64,000 bases of DNA from Pseudomonas knackmussii B13 (GTDB lineage: Bacteria; Pseudomonadota; Gammaproteobacteria; Pseudomonadales; Pseudomonadaceae): assembly GCF_000689415.1 (NCBI RefSeq), contig NZ_HG322950.1, positions 2,797,501-2,861,500 of the forward strand, read 5' to 3'. Under the pieces are notes generated by a model. It saw only the letters and a list, made by a program, of their open reading frames with translations. It ran no database searches and was not told the DNA's origin. A program made the translations under genes and the position numbers. Below, piece by piece: positions 1-10,246 of the stretch (its first letter is position 1; each line of letters opens with the position of its first letter).

Positions 1-107
1 ATCTTGATCTCGGCGTCGATCTTCTCCTGGAAGGCGCGCTCCTCGGCGGACATCTCGTCCAGCGCCTTGACGCGCTTCACGCCGGTCTCAACCAGTTGTG
101 CGTACAT
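1..107 (-). CDS. paaA: PaaA, phenylacetyl-CoA 1,2-epoxidase catalytic subunit (5' end only)
   Basis: Only the first 35 codons lie in the window; the gene runs off the left edge. The N-terminus starts MYAQLVETGVKRVK and continues with an EERAFQEKIDAEIK segment, which I recognise as the conserved start of PaaA, the diiron subunit of the PaaABCE complex that epoxidises the ring of phenylacetyl-CoA. The ATG is preceded at good spacing by a GGAG ribosome site. The orientation matches paaF-K, but a 4.7-kb-distal position, a terminator after paaK and a separate upstream region with AAGCGATAC motifs suggest paaA heads its own transcript. Function is by family; catalytic residues are outside the window. 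Confidence 0.9.
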   Translation of the reverse strand, partial: MYAQLVETGVKRVKALDEMSAEERAFQEKIDAEIK

Positions 108-490
108 GCTGTGTCTCCAGCCTTTGTTCTGTTGTGGGGGAGGCCTTGGCCATGGGTGTATTTTTAAATGATACAGAATCTAATGTCTAACACTAAATAG
201 TGTGTCGTATGCGTTTTTTGTATCGCTTCAGCCATGAGCAAAGCGGCGGCGGGCGAGGGCTTGGCCAGCCTTTCTCGCCTTTTATGCAGGTATTTACGTT
301 GATTGTGCTCGGATATTTCGGGTTTCTAAGGGTCGGTGAGCGGCATCGGGGTCAATCTGATGATTGACCTGCCGGGGCGCGAGAGGCGGGCAGGGGACGA
401 ACGGCAGTTCGATAAAGCGATACGAAAAATTGAGTTTGATGTACTTATGGTGTTTCGTTGAGGCGCCGGCAGTGCCGGCGCCTCCGGCCA
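108..490. promoter_or_regulatory. paaA upstream region with PaaX-box-like motifs and a palindrome
   Basis: Non-coding, AT-richer than its surroundings. It holds two copies of AAGCGATAC (one on the minus strand at 220-228, one on the plus strand at 415-423), a TGATAC at 169-174, and a palindrome ACACTA-AA-TAGTGT at 190-203. The same 9-mer occurs twice in the paaF/paaY intergenic region, so I infer an operator, most likely for PaaX. No clean -35/-10 pair was assigned. Confidence 0.5.
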
Positions 491-844
491 TCAATGGTCG
501 AGGATCACCTGGAAGCCGCCATAGATCATGCGCTTGCCGTCAAAGGGCATCGTCTGGCCCTCGGGCCATAGGCGCTTGTCCTCCATGGCCTTCTGCATGC
601 CGACATCACGAGCCTCGCGCGAGGGCCAGGTAATCCAGGAGAACACCACCGTCTCGTCCTCCTGGCGCTTCACGGCCATGGGGAAGGAAGTGAGCTTGCC
701 CTCGGGCACGTCATCGCCCCAGCACTCGACGACATTCAGCGCGCCATGCTCCCTGAACACGCCCGCCGCTGAGCGGGCCAGCCGGGTGTACTCCTCGCGC
801 TTGGCGGTGGGCACGGCGAGGACGAAGCCAACGATGTAGTTCAT
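491..844 (-). CDS. DUF1428 family protein
   Basis: A 117-residue protein starting MNYIVGFVLAVP and ending MIYGGFQVILDH, matching the small YbaA/DUF1428 family (ferredoxin-like dimeric alpha+beta barrel fold, no established reaction). I chose the ATG at 844 over the longer open frame because a GGAG ribosome site sits just upstream and family members start with M-x-Y-I/V. It lies between paaA and paaK, on the same strand as both, but beyond the paaK terminator, so it is probably not part of the paaF-K transcript. Whether it has any role in phenylacetate metabolism is unknown. Confidence 0.8.
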   Translation of the reverse strand: MNYIVGFVLAVPTAKREEYTRLARSAAGVFREHGALNVVECWGDDVPEGKLTSFPMAVKRQEDETVVFSWITWPSREARDVGMQKAMEDKRLWPEGQTMPFDGKRMIYGGFQVILDH

Positions 845-997
845 GGTCGTATCTCCATTGCGAATGGGTGTGAGGGCGCCCGCGTGGGTGCCATTCACTG
901 ATTGGTCGAGTGGAGCGGGGGAGGATCGACAGGGGCAGGGCGGTGGGCGATGGATGGTCGGCGCCGGCCGGGTGCGCAGGCGTTTCGGTGTGACTCC

Positions 998-1242
998 GTT
1001 CCCTCTCCCGCAAGCGGGAGAGGGAACTGTTCGACGTGCGCGGCGAAGATAGACGCAATCCTGTAGGAGCGGATTCATCCGCGAAAATCCCCGCGCCAAT
1101 TCCAACCGTGGGGCGCATAACCGCGTTCGCGGTTATGCGCCGTTACCTGGAACGAAAACGGCGGATAACCCCTTCGGGGTTATTCGCCCTACAGGGTCGG
1201 CATTTGTGCCGTGCGGTTCGCGAGCAAGCTCGCTTCTACGAA
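998..1242. repeat. REP/BIME-like hairpin cluster
   Basis: A chain of inverted repeats: 998-1011 with 1014-1027 (14-bp perfect arms around a CTCTCCCGC core), a TGTAGGAGCG unit at about 1062-1088, a GGCGCATAACCGCG palindrome at about 1112-1141, a GGATAACCCC/GGGGTTATTC hairpin at about 1172-1186 and a GCGAGCAAGCTCGC hairpin near 1220-1233. These are typical Pseudomonas intergenic repeats; copies recur throughout the window. Confidence 0.8.
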
Positions 1243-1312
1243 AAGCATTTTCAGAGAAACATCCGCGCGCACCGGAGCGCCCCTTACAGAAGGCCGAGCT
1301 AAGCCCACGCAG

Positions 1313-1580
1313 AGGAGGTTGCGCGACATGGATGTCGCAAAAGCCCCGACCAGTACAGGGACGTACTGTCGGGGCGGGCCTCCGGCTGCGTGGGGATGTG
1401 CGAGGGAAGTCCGGCTTGCCGGACCCGTATGTCGGGGCAAGCGTTCTTGGTTACTTCTTTGGCGTTTGAAAGAAGTGACTCGCCGAGGGGCGAAACAAGA
1501 TGCATCCGAGCATTCCGATGCGGCGCGCTAAACCAGCTTTTCTGGGTCCCCGCGTTCGCGGGGAAGACGAGGGTGGTGGG
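1313..1580. repeat. structured intergenic repeat, intact copy
   Basis: No gene. It carries consecutive small hairpins (GACATGGATGTC; AGTAC...GTACT; CCGGCTTGCCGG; TTACTTCTTT...AAAGAAGTGA; CCCCGCG TT CGCGGGG). A second copy lies at 16393-17870, where it is broken by two insertion sequences. Function unknown; it may be a non-coding RNA or a decayed mobile unit. Confidence 0.6.
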
Positions 1581-1590
1581 GGCACGGATA

Positions 1591-1655
1591 TGTAGGAGCG
1601 GACCTTGTCCGCGAAAAAGATCGCGGATGAATCCGCTCCTACGGGAATACGCCGC
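1591..1655. repeat. REP pair (inverted TGTAGGAGCG units)
   Basis: Two oppositely oriented TGTAGGAGCGGA / TCCGCTCCTACG units flank a GATCGCGG segment, a classical Pseudomonas BIME arrangement downstream of the paaK terminator. Confidence 0.75.
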
Positions 1656-1696
1656 ACATGGCCGTTCGCGGATGGCATGGCCGCGCCGCCCCAGCA

Positions 1697-1727
1697 AAGA
1701 AAAAAGCCCCGCACAAGGCGGGGCTTT
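1697..1727 (-). terminator. Rho-independent terminator of the paaF-K operon
   Basis: Perfect 10-bp stem AAAGCCCCGC / GCGGGGCTTT (1703-1712 and 1718-1727) with a 5-nt loop, followed on the minus strand by a U-rich run. It begins about 20 bases after the paaK stop. Confidence 0.9.
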
Positions 1728-1748
1728 GAAGGGCGCTACAGGGAGAGA

Positions 1749-3065
<1,317 letters not shown>

Positions 3066-3220
3066 GGGTTCACTCGAATTGTTCTTGTGCGCCAGCCCGC
3101 GTGCGGGCTGCGAGTGTCATGGGAGCAGCATACCGCTCCCGTTCTTCGTGGTCTTTGCGCCCTTGGACAGGCTCTTTGGAATGCCTGCCGCAGCAGGCGC
3201 CGTCCGTCGGGCGCGGGCCG

Positions 3221-4441
3221 TCAGAGCCGCTCGATGACCAGGGCGATGCCCTGGCCGACGCCGATGCACATGGTGCACAGCGCGTAGCGGCCGCCGCGTT
3301 CTTCCAGTTCGTGCAACGCGGTGGTGACCAGGCGCGCGCCGCTCATGCCCAGCGGGTGGCCCAGGGCGATGGCGCCGCCGTTGGGGTTGACCCGCTCGTC
3401 GTCGTCCGCGAGGCCCAGTTCGCGCAGGACCGCCAGGCCCTGGGCGGCGAAGGCCTCGTTGAGTTCGATCACGTCCATCTGCGCCAGCGACAGGCCGGTC
3501 AGCTCCAGCACCTTGCGGGTCGCCGGCACCGGGCCGATGCCCATGATGCGCGGCTCGACGCCGGCCACCGCCATGCCGACCACTCGGCCGCGGGCCTTCA
3601 GGCCGTGGCGCTGGGCTGCTGCCGGGCTGGCCAGGAGCAGGGCGCAGGCACCGTCGTTGACGCCCGAGGCGTTGCCGGCGGTGACGCTGCCGCCTTCGCG
3701 GAACGGCGTGCCGAGCTTGGCCAGTTGTTCCAGGGTGGTGTCGCCGCGCGGGTGCTCATCGTGCTCGACGATCTTCGCCGGGCCTTTGCGCTGGGCGATT
3801 TCCACCGGGACGATCTCTTTAGCCAGGCGGCCATTGGCCTGCGCGGCGGCGGCCTTGTGCTGGCTGCGCAGGGCGAAGGCGTCCTGGTCGGCGCGGGAGA
3901 TGTTGAACTGTTCGGCGACGTTCTCCGCCGTTTCTGGCATGGAGTCGATGCCGTACTGCGCCTTCATCAGTTTGTTGACGAAGCGCCAGCCGATGGTGGT
4001 GTCGAAGATTTCCGCGCTGCGGCCGAAAGCCTGCTCGGATTTGCCCATGACGAAGGGCGCGCGGGACATGGATTCCACGCCGCCGGCGATCATCAGCCCG
4101 GCTTCGCCGCAGCGCAGGGCGCGGGCGGCGTTGCCGATGGCGTCGAGGCCCGAGCCGCACAGGCGGTTGATGGTGGTGCCGGGTACGGAGGTCGGCAGGC
4201 CGGCCAGCAGCGAGGCCATGTGCGCGACGTTGCGGTTGTCTTCGCCGGCCTGGTTGGCGCAGCCGTAGATGACGTCGTCGATGGCGCTCCAGTCCAGCTC
4301 CGGGTGGCGCTGCATCAGGGCCTTGAGCGGGACGGCGCCGAGGTCGTCGGCACGCACCGCGCTCAGGGCGCCGGCGTAGCGGCCGATGGGCGTGCGCACC
4401 GCGTCGATGATCAGGGCGTCGCTGAGGGTGGCGTTGGTCAT
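3221..4441 (-). CDS. paaJ: PaaJ, 3-oxoadipyl-CoA / 3-oxo-5,6-dehydrosuberyl-CoA thiolase
   Basis: A 406-residue thiolase that cleaves 3-oxo-5,6-dehydrosuberyl-CoA and later 3-oxoadipyl-CoA to succinyl-CoA and acetyl-CoA. The acylated cysteine is C95 in NRLCGSG, the GHPLG histidine is near residue 362, and the second active-site cysteine is in CTMCIGVGQG near the C-terminus. The sequence could equally be called PcaF-like from the fold alone, but position between paaI and paaK makes PaaJ the better name. Its ATG overlaps the paaI stop by four bases (ATGA), indicating translational coupling. Confidence 0.94.
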   Translation of the reverse strand: MTNATLSDALIIDAVRTPIGRYAGALSAVRADDLGAVPLKALMQRHPELDWSAIDDVIYGCANQAGEDNRNVAHMASLLAGLPTSVPGTTINRLCGSGLDAIGNAARALRCGEAGLMIAGGVESMSRAPFVMGKSEQAFGRSAEIFDTTIGWRFVNKLMKAQYGIDSMPETAENVAEQFNISRADQDAFALRSQHKAAAAQANGRLAKEIVPVEIAQRKGPAKIVEHDEHPRGDTTLEQLAKLGTPFREGGSVTAGNASGVNDGACALLLASPAAAQRHGLKARGRVVGMAVAGVEPRIMGIGPVPATRKVLELTGLSLAQMDVIELNEAFAAQGLAVLRELGLADDDERVNPNGGAIALGHPLGMSGARLVTTALHELEERGGRYALCTMCIGVGQGIALVIERL

Positions 4442-4884
4442 TCTTCGGTCTCCTGCGCCAGCACGGTGCCGCGCACTTTGTAGGATTTGCCGTGGAACAG
4501 GGCGATCAGCTGTCCGTGCTGGTTTTCGATGCGTACGTCGTAGTTGCCGGTGCGGCCGCTGCGGCTCTGTTCGAAGGCGCTGGCGGTCAGTTCGTCGCCC
4601 AGGCGCGCCGGGGCGACGTAATCGATGCTGCAGCCGATGGCTACGGTGGCGTCGTTGTAGCTGTTACAGGCGAAGGCGAAGGCCGAGTCGGCCAGGGCGA
4701 AGAGGAATCCGCCGTGGCAGGTGCCGTGGCCCTGGATCATGTCCTCGCGTACCGGCATGGCCAGCTTGGCGCTGCCGGGGCCGGCATCGAGCAGGCGCAT
4801 GCCCATGCGCTGGGTGGCCTGGTCGCGGCTGAACATGGCGTCGGCGCAGGCGCGGGCCAGTTGTTCGGGGCTGCGATCAGTCAT
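4438..4884 (-). CDS. paaI: PaaI, hydroxyphenylacetyl-CoA thioesterase
   Basis: A 148-residue hot-dog-fold thioesterase. The active-site stretch GTCHGGFLFALADSAFA (residues about 54-70) contains the HGG motif and the conserved acidic residue (about D66). In E. coli PaaI hydrolyses dead-end ring-hydroxylated CoA esters and so frees CoA when the pathway stalls. I took the ATG at 4884 (MTDRSPEQ) rather than the longer frame because it fits family length and leaves only an 8-base overlap with the paaH end. It is embedded in the overlapping paaH-I-J block. Confidence 0.93.
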   Translation of the reverse strand: MTDRSPEQLARACADAMFSRDQATQRMGMRLLDAGPGSAKLAMPVREDMIQGHGTCHGGFLFALADSAFAFACNSYNDATVAIGCSIDYVAPARLGDELTASAFEQSRSGRTGNYDVRIENQHGQLIALFHGKSYKVRGTVLAQETEE

Positions 4885-6394
4885 GGAAGCGGCTCCCTTC
4901 GGCGTGCTTGCGACGCAGCAGCAGGGACGGGCGGTAGCGTTCCTCGCCATAGCTGCGCTGCAGGTTGTCCAGAGTGTTCAGCACGTAGCCGATGCCGATG
5001 GCTTCGGCCCAGGCCAGCGGGCCGCGCGGGTAGTTCACCCCGGCGCGCATGGCCAGGTCGATGTCCGCTGCCGAGCCCACGCCTTGCAGCACGGCGTCGG
5101 CGGCTTCGTTGGCGAGCATCGCCACGGTGCGCAGCACGGCCAGGCCCGGCAGGTCGGCCAGGGCGGTGACTTTCAGGCCGGCGCGTTGCAGCAGGGCAAC
5201 AGCCTGGTCGCGGGCTTCGGCGGTGGTGTCGGCGGACCAGCTGATGGCCAGGCGCGAGGCCTTGGTGTAATCCAGCGCCAGGTCGAACAGAACCAGGTTG
5301 CGCAGGCCGTCTTCCTTGGCGCGTTGGCTGGCCAGGCGGCCGTCGGAAAGGGCCAGGACGGCGTCGCCGACGCGCAGCAGGCCGCTGCCTGCACGTTGGA
5401 TCACCGGTACGCCCGCGTCTTTCAGGCGTTGTACCAGCGGCTGGGCCACGCCCAGGTCGCCTTCGACCACGCAGCTCGCCACGTCGGTGGCGCTGGTCAG
5501 TTCAGCGGCCTGCGGGCGCTCGGCGCCTTCGGAATAGTCATAGAAGCCGCGGCCGGTCTTGCGGCCGAAGCGGCCGGCGTCGACCAGTTCCTTTTGGATC
5601 AGCGAGGGCTGGAAGCGGAAGTCGCCGTAGTAGGCGTCGAACACCGAGCAGGTCACGGCGTAGTTGACGTCGTGGCCGATCAGGTCGGTCAGCTCGAAGG
5701 CGCCCATGCGGAAGCCGCCGGCGTCACGCAGCAGGGCGTCGAGGCTGGCGCAGTCGGCGGCGCCTTCCTGCAGCAGGCGCAGGCTCTCGGCGTAGAACGG
5801 ACGGGCCACGCGGTTGACGATGAAGCCCGGCGTGGAACGGGTGTAGACCGGCTGCTTGCCCCAGTTCTTGCTGGTGGCGTGCAGGGCTTTGGCCAGCGCG
5901 GGATCGGTGGCCAGACCGGAGACGACTTCCACCAGCGCCATGATCGGCGCCGGGTTGAAGAAGTGCATGCCGATGACGCGCTCGGGGTGCTTGAGGCTGG
6001 CGGCCAGGGTGGTGATGGACAGCGAAGAGGTGTTGCTGGCGAGGATGCAATCTGCCGCGCAGATTTCTTCCAGCTGGCGCAGCAGGCCGTGCTTCACTTC
6101 CAGGTTCTCGACGATGGCCTCGATCACCAGGCGGGCGTCGGCCAGGGTCTCGATGGCTTCCACCGGTTGCAGGCGCGCAACGATGGCGCTGCGCTGTTCG
6201 GCAGCGAGCTTGCCTTTCTCCACCAGCTTGCCGAGCTGCCGGTCGATGCCTTCGACGGCCTGGGCGGCGGCGCCGGGGCGGTTGTCGTAGAGCTTCACCG
6301 GGTGGCCGGCCTGGGCCGCCACCTGGGCGATGCCGGCACCCATGGCGCCGGCGCCGATCACCGCGACCAGTGCGGTGGTTTCGAGTGCTTGCAT
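4877..6394 (-). CDS. paaH: PaaH, 3-hydroxyadipyl-CoA dehydrogenase
   Basis: A 505-residue NAD-dependent dehydrogenase of the 3-hydroxyacyl-CoA family. It has a Rossmann motif VIGAGAMGAGIAQ at the N-terminus, the NTSSLSI and HFFNPAP catalytic-region motifs, a first C-terminal helical domain with TPGFIVNRVARP, and a second repeat of that domain ending in NYPRGPLAWAE; this duplicated C-terminal layout is typical of PaaH and distinguishes it from the short dehydrogenase at 34.6-35.5 kb. It oxidises 3-hydroxyadipyl-CoA to 3-oxoadipyl-CoA. The ATG at 6394 starts MQALETTALVAV and is two bases from the paaG stop. Confidence 0.94.
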   Translation of the reverse strand: MQALETTALVAVIGAGAMGAGIAQVAAQAGHPVKLYDNRPGAAAQAVEGIDRQLGKLVEKGKLAAEQRSAIVARLQPVEAIETLADARLVIEAIVENLEVKHGLLRQLEEICAADCILASNTSSLSITTLAASLKHPERVIGMHFFNPAPIMALVEVVSGLATDPALAKALHATSKNWGKQPVYTRSTPGFIVNRVARPFYAESLRLLQEGAADCASLDALLRDAGGFRMGAFELTDLIGHDVNYAVTCSVFDAYYGDFRFQPSLIQKELVDAGRFGRKTGRGFYDYSEGAERPQAAELTSATDVASCVVEGDLGVAQPLVQRLKDAGVPVIQRAGSGLLRVGDAVLALSDGRLASQRAKEDGLRNLVLFDLALDYTKASRLAISWSADTTAEARDQAVALLQRAGLKVTALADLPGLAVLRTVAMLANEAADAVLQGVGSAADIDLAMRAGVNYPRGPLAWAEAIGIGYVLNTLDNLQRSYGEERYRPSLLLRRKHAEGSRFHD

Positions 6395-6396
6395 GA

Positions 6397-7188
6397 TCAG
6401 CGGCCCTTGAAGCTGGGGGTGCGTTTTTCCATGAAGGCGCCGACGCCCTCGCGGTAGTCCTCGCTGCGGCCGGCCAGGCGCTGCAGGTCGCGCTCGAGCT
6501 CCAGCTGCTCGTCGAAGCTGTTGTTCAGGCTGGCGTTGAGGCTGCGCTTGATCAGGGCCAGGCCGTAAGTCGGCTGGGTGGCCAGATGGCGGGCGAGTTT
6601 GAGGGCTTCGTCGCGCAGGTTGGCATCGTCCACCACCTGGTAGATCAGGCCCCACTGTTCGGCTTGCTCAGCGGAAAGGCGATTGCCCAGCAGTGCGAGG
6701 GCCTTGGCGCGAGCCATGCCGACCAGGCGCGGGAGGGTCCAGGTGCCGCCAGAATCCGGGATCAGGCCGATCTTGCAGAAGGCCTGGATGAAGCTGGCCG
6801 AACGCGCCGCCAGGACCAGGTCGCAGGCCAGCGGGATGTTCGCGCCGGCGCCGGCGGCCACGCCGTTGACCGCGCAGATCACCGGCAGCGGCAGGTCGCG
6901 CAGGGCGCGGATCATCGGGTTGTAGAACTTCTCGATGGACTCGCCCAGGTCGGGCATCTCGGCGCCCGGGGCGACGTTGCGGTCGGACAGGTCTTGCCCG
7001 GCGCAGAAACCACGGCCTTCGCCGGTCAGCAGCAGCACGCGGGCTTCTTCGCTCTGGCGCACCAGTTTGAGCGCCTCGCGCACCTCGCCGTGCATCTTCG
7101 CGTTGAAGCTGTTCAGCTGATCCGGGCGGTTCAGGCTGAGGAGGGCGACGCCGTCCTCGATGGAAAACAGGATGTGCTCGAAGTTCAT
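6397..7188 (-). CDS. paaG: PaaG, ring-1,2-epoxyphenylacetyl-CoA isomerase
   Basis: A 263-residue crotonase-fold enzyme converting the epoxide of phenylacetyl-CoA to the oxepin form. Crotonase signatures include GRGFCAGQDLSDR (oxyanion hole) and GVAAGAGANIPLACDL, followed by the PaaG-typical IPDSGGTWTLPRLVG in which the aspartate is the expected catalytic residue; the C-terminus FMEKRTPSFKGR is characteristic. It is the second crotonase in the operon after paaF. Start MNFEHILFS is at the expected family position. Confidence 0.94.
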   Translation of the reverse strand: MNFEHILFSIEDGVALLSLNRPDQLNSFNAKMHGEVREALKLVRQSEEARVLLLTGEGRGFCAGQDLSDRNVAPGAEMPDLGESIEKFYNPMIRALRDLPLPVICAVNGVAAGAGANIPLACDLVLAARSASFIQAFCKIGLIPDSGGTWTLPRLVGMARAKALALLGNRLSAEQAEQWGLIYQVVDDANLRDEALKLARHLATQPTYGLALIKRSLNASLNNSFDEQLELERDLQRLAGRSEDYREGVGAFMEKRTPSFKGR

Positions 7189-7262
7189 GGGCGGGCTCGC
7201 TCCATCAATCGGGTGATTTCAATCGGGTCATTAACAGTAGGCGGATCGGCGGCGGCGGGCCG

Positions 7263-8036
7263 TCACTGACCCTTGAACTGGGCTGGGCGCTTTTCCTGGA
7301 AGGCGCGGATGCCTTCCTCGCGGTCGGCGGTGCCGGCCAGCAGGGTGAAAGCGTGGCGCTCGAAGCGCAGGCCGCTGGCGAGGTCGGTGTCCTGCGCCTT
7401 GAGCAGCGCTTCCTTGGCCATGCGCACGGCCAGCGGCGCCTTGCGCGCGATGACCTTGGCGATCTGCAGGGCGCGCTCGACAGTGAATTCGGGTTGGGTG
7501 ACTTCGCTGACCAGGCCGGCGCGCTGGGCGTGACGGGCGTCGATGGCTTCGCCGGTGAGGACCATCTGCATGGCCAGCGACTTGCCGACCGCGCGCAGCA
7601 GGCGTTGGGTGCCGCCGGCGCCGGGCATGATGCCGAGGTTGATCTCAGGTTGGCCGAAGCGGGCGTCTTCGCCTGCGATGAGGATGTCGGCGTGCATCGC
7701 CAGTTCGCAGCCGCCGCCCAGGGCGAAGCCGTTGATCGCAGCGATCAGCGGTTTGGAGAAGGCGGTGATGCGTTGCCAGTGGGCGACGCGCGGGTCGTTG
7801 AGGATGCCGACCAGGTCGCGCTCGGCCATTTCCTTGATGTCGGCGCCGGCGGCGAACGCCTTGCGGCTGCCGGTGATGACCACCACGCGGGTTTCGGCAT
7901 CGCGTTCGGCGGCGTCGAGCTCCGCCGCCAGCTCACCGAGCAGCTCGGTGTTGAGGGCGTTGAGCGCTTCGGGGCGCTGCAGGGTGATCAGGCGGACGCC
8001 GTCCTCTGGCGCCTGCACGGCGAGGGTACGAGGCAT
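7263..8036 (-). CDS. paaF: PaaF, 2,3-dehydroadipyl-CoA hydratase
   Basis: A 257-residue crotonase/enoyl-CoA hydratase, first gene of the paaF-K operon. It has the hydratase oxyanion motif AFAAGADIKEM, the first catalytic-region segment ALGGGCELAMHADI, and GQPEINLGIMPGAGGTQRL, so both glutamates expected of true hydratases are present, unlike PaaG. It hydrates 2,3-dehydroadipyl-CoA to 3-hydroxyadipyl-CoA. The ATG at 8036 is preceded by GAGGAG. A copy of the AAGCGATAC motif lies at 8152-8160, about 120 bases upstream. Confidence 0.93.
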   Translation of the reverse strand: MPRTLAVQAPEDGVRLITLQRPEALNALNTELLGELAAELDAAERDAETRVVVITGSRKAFAAGADIKEMAERDLVGILNDPRVAHWQRITAFSKPLIAAINGFALGGGCELAMHADILIAGEDARFGQPEINLGIMPGAGGTQRLLRAVGKSLAMQMVLTGEAIDARHAQRAGLVSEVTQPEFTVERALQIAKVIARKAPLAVRMAKEALLKAQDTDLASGLRFERHAFTLLAGTADREEGIRAFQEKRPAQFKGQ

Positions 8037-8507
8037 GAAAAACTCCTCAGGCTGCACGCACGGCTCTGGGCCGGCTTCGTTGGAATTGTTATGGGCTGCG
8101 CTGGCCGAATGACGGACGGGCGGAGCCTGGCGTGGATTCAGTATATGCCTAAAGCGATACAAAACTACAAGCAAAAAAGTTATTTATGTGTCTTAAATGG
8201 AAGCGTCTACGGTGAGCCCGGATTACCGGGTGTGCTCCTAAGGGCCGGTATATGGGGCCTTCAAGCCATGTATTCATGGGTTGCCGTTGGTCTGCTGGCG
8301 GGCTTTTGAAAAGCGATACAGCATTTGCTCCATTGACGATCGGATTTGTTGTGATACAAGATTTTCAAAACAACGAATCATGACGGAGTGCTTTCCGTCC
8401 CGCCTTGCCGGCGCCCACGGGTGCCGATGTGCAAAAAGGAGCCTTATCCATGCCGTTCGCCCGAGCCGCCGTGCTGGAGCCTCTTGACCCTCGCGGAGAA
8501 GCCTGAG
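8037..8507. promoter_or_regulatory. paaF / paaY divergent promoter region
   Basis: An AT-rich intergenic region between divergent paaF and paaY. It holds AAGCGATAC at 8152-8160 and 8311-8319, a related GTGATACAA at 8351-8359, and CAACGAATCATGAC at 8371-8384, whose complement contains TGATTCG, a core that I recall from the E. coli PaaX operator. I infer PaaX control of both directions. Exact promoters are not assigned. Confidence 0.55.
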
Positions 8508-9104
8508 ATGCCTTGCTACAGCCTCGACGGCCTGACCCCGGTGGTTCATCCGACCGCCTACGTGCACCCGACGGCGGTGCTGATCGGTGACGTGATCGTC
8601 GGCCCGGGCTGCTACGTCGGCCCGCTGGCGGCATTGCGTGGCGATTTTGGGCGGATCGTCCTGGAAGAGGGGGCGAACCTGCAGGATACCTGCGTGATGC
8701 ACGGCTTCCCCGACAGCGACACTGTCGTCGAGCGCAACGGTCATATCGGCCACGGCGCGGTGCTGCACGGTTGCGTCATCGGCGCCGACGCGCTGATCGG
8801 CATGAACGCGGTGGTGATGGACAAGGCGCGCATCGGCGAGCGCTGCATCGTCGCCGCCACAGCCTTCGTCAAGGCCGGCTTCGAGTGCCCGCCGCAAAGC
8901 CTGGTGATGGGCTCGCCGGCCAGCGTCAAGCGTGAGCTGAGCGCCGAAGAGATCGCCTGGAAACAGCGTGGCACCGTCGAATACCAGGAACTGGCCAAGC
9001 GCTGCCTGGCCAGCCTGGTGGAATGCCAGCCGCTGGCGGCGGTCGAGGAGGGCCGTCCGCGCATGGGCGACTCGGGGTTCCGGCCGAAGGGGCAGGGCGC
9101 ATGA
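8508..9104 (+). CDS. paaY: PaaY, hexapeptide-repeat thioesterase/carbonic-anhydrase family protein
   Basis: A 198-residue left-handed beta-helix protein of the gamma-carbonic-anhydrase-like family. Hexapeptide repeats run through about residues 10-125 (for example VHPTAVLIGDVIVGPGCYVG), and histidines in VMHG and GHIGHGAVLHG sit where family zinc ligands lie. PaaY in E. coli is a thioesterase that removes 2-hydroxycyclohepta-1,4,6-triene-1-formyl-CoA by-product. The ATG at 8508 follows GGAGAAG; the longer frame upstream is not supported. It is coupled to paaX. Confidence 0.92.
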   Translation: MPCYSLDGLTPVVHPTAYVHPTAVLIGDVIVGPGCYVGPLAALRGDFGRIVLEEGANLQDTCVMHGFPDSDTVVERNGHIGHGAVLHGCVIGADALIGMNAVVMDKARIGERCIVAATAFVKAGFECPPQSLVMGSPASVKRELSAEEIAWKQRGTVEYQELAKRCLASLVECQPLAAVEEGRPRMGDSGFRPKGQGA

Positions 9105-9181
9105 GTATTGGGGTTCGCTCCAATGGCCAGGCCGTACGGCGGGCGGGTATAGTCGGCGCTTTCTCCGCGCCCAACCGAGCC

Positions 9182-10105
9182 ATGAGCAGTCTCGCCCCGC
9201 TGAACCAGCTGATTACCCGCTTCCAGGAACAGACGCCGATCCGCGCCAGTTCGCTGATCATCACCCTTTATGGCGACGCGATCGAACCGCACGGCGGAAC
9301 CGTCTGGCTGGGTAGCCTGATCGGCCTGCTGGAGCCCATGGGGATCAATGAGCGGCTGATCCGCACCTCGATCTTCCGCCTGACCAAGGAAGGCTGGCTG
9401 ACCGCCGAGAAAGTCGGCCGGCGCAGCTACTACAGCCTCACCGGCACCGGCCGGCGGCGCTTCGAGAAGGCTTTCAAGCGGGTCTACAGCGCCGGCGTGC
9501 AGGGCTGGGACGGCGCCTGGACGCTGGTCATGCTCTCGCAGCTGTCTGCCGACAAGCGCAAGCAGGTGCGCGAGGAACTGGAATGGCAGGGCTTCGGCGC
9601 CATTGCCCCGACCGTGCTGGCCTGCCCGCGCTGCGAGCGCGCCGACGTCACCGCGACCCTGCTCGACCTGGACGCGCTGGACGACAGCATCGTCTTCGAG
9701 ACCCACGCCCAGGAAGTGCTGGCCTCCCGCGCCATGCGCCTGCAGGTGCGCGAGAGCTGGAAGATCGACGAACTCGGCCAGCACTACAGCGAATTCATCC
9801 GCCTGTTCCGCCCGCTCTGGCAGGCGCTGCGCGAGCAGGCCGAACTGGACGCCCAGGACTGCTTCCTGGCGCGCACCCTTTTGATCCACGAATACCGCAA
9901 GCTGCTGCTGCGTGACCCGCAATTGCCCGATGAGCTGCTTCCTGGCGACTGGGAAGGGCGGGCCGCGCGCCAGCTGTGTCGCAACCTCTACCGCCTGGTT
10001 TACGCCAAGGCGGAGGAGTGGCTGAACAGCGCCCTGGAGACCGCCGACGGCCCCTTGCCGGACGTGGGCGAGAGCTTCTACCGGCGTTTCGGCGGGCTGA
10101 ACTGA
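9182..10105 (+). CDS. paaX: PaaX, phenylacetyl-CoA-responsive repressor
   Basis: A 307-residue GntR-like regulator. The N-terminal winged helix (SLIITLYGDAIEPHGGTVWLG through RTSIFRLTKEGWL) and the conserved AWTLVML / DCFLARTLLIHEYRKLLLRDPQLP blocks are PaaX. Family knowledge: it represses paa promoters and is released by phenylacetyl-CoA. The family-typical start is MSSLAPLNQL at 9182, but its ribosome site is poor; an alternative in-frame ATG at 9101 overlaps the paaY stop (ATGA) behind AGGGGCAGGG and would add 27 residues. Which start is used cannot be decided by eye. Confidence 0.93.
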   Translation: MSSLAPLNQLITRFQEQTPIRASSLIITLYGDAIEPHGGTVWLGSLIGLLEPMGINERLIRTSIFRLTKEGWLTAEKVGRRSYYSLTGTGRRRFEKAFKRVYSAGVQGWDGAWTLVMLSQLSADKRKQVREELEWQGFGAIAPTVLACPRCERADVTATLLDLDALDDSIVFETHAQEVLASRAMRLQVRESWKIDELGQHYSEFIRLFRPLWQALREQAELDAQDCFLARTLLIHEYRKLLLRDPQLPDELLPGDWEGRAARQLCRNLYRLVYAKAEEWLNSALETADGPLPDVGESFYRRFGGLN

Positions 10106-10246
10106 AGCGGATTGGCCCGAACCGTGCTTTGAAAGCGCCGTACTGAGGCGGCGCTGCGGAACCACCGGTCGCGAGATCGGCAATGACGGATGTGCGCCTA
10201 GGCGTCCGCTGATAACAACAAATGCGTGTATGAGGCTTTGCAGGTC

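Noticed and set aside
845..1105. Longer DUF1428 protein with about 87 extra N-terminal residues
   Set aside because: The extension crosses REP sequence, lacks a ribosome site and is absent from the family layout.
1211..1531. Small proteins encoded in the structured repeat
   Set aside because: Frames are not kept between the two copies and have no convincing start sites.
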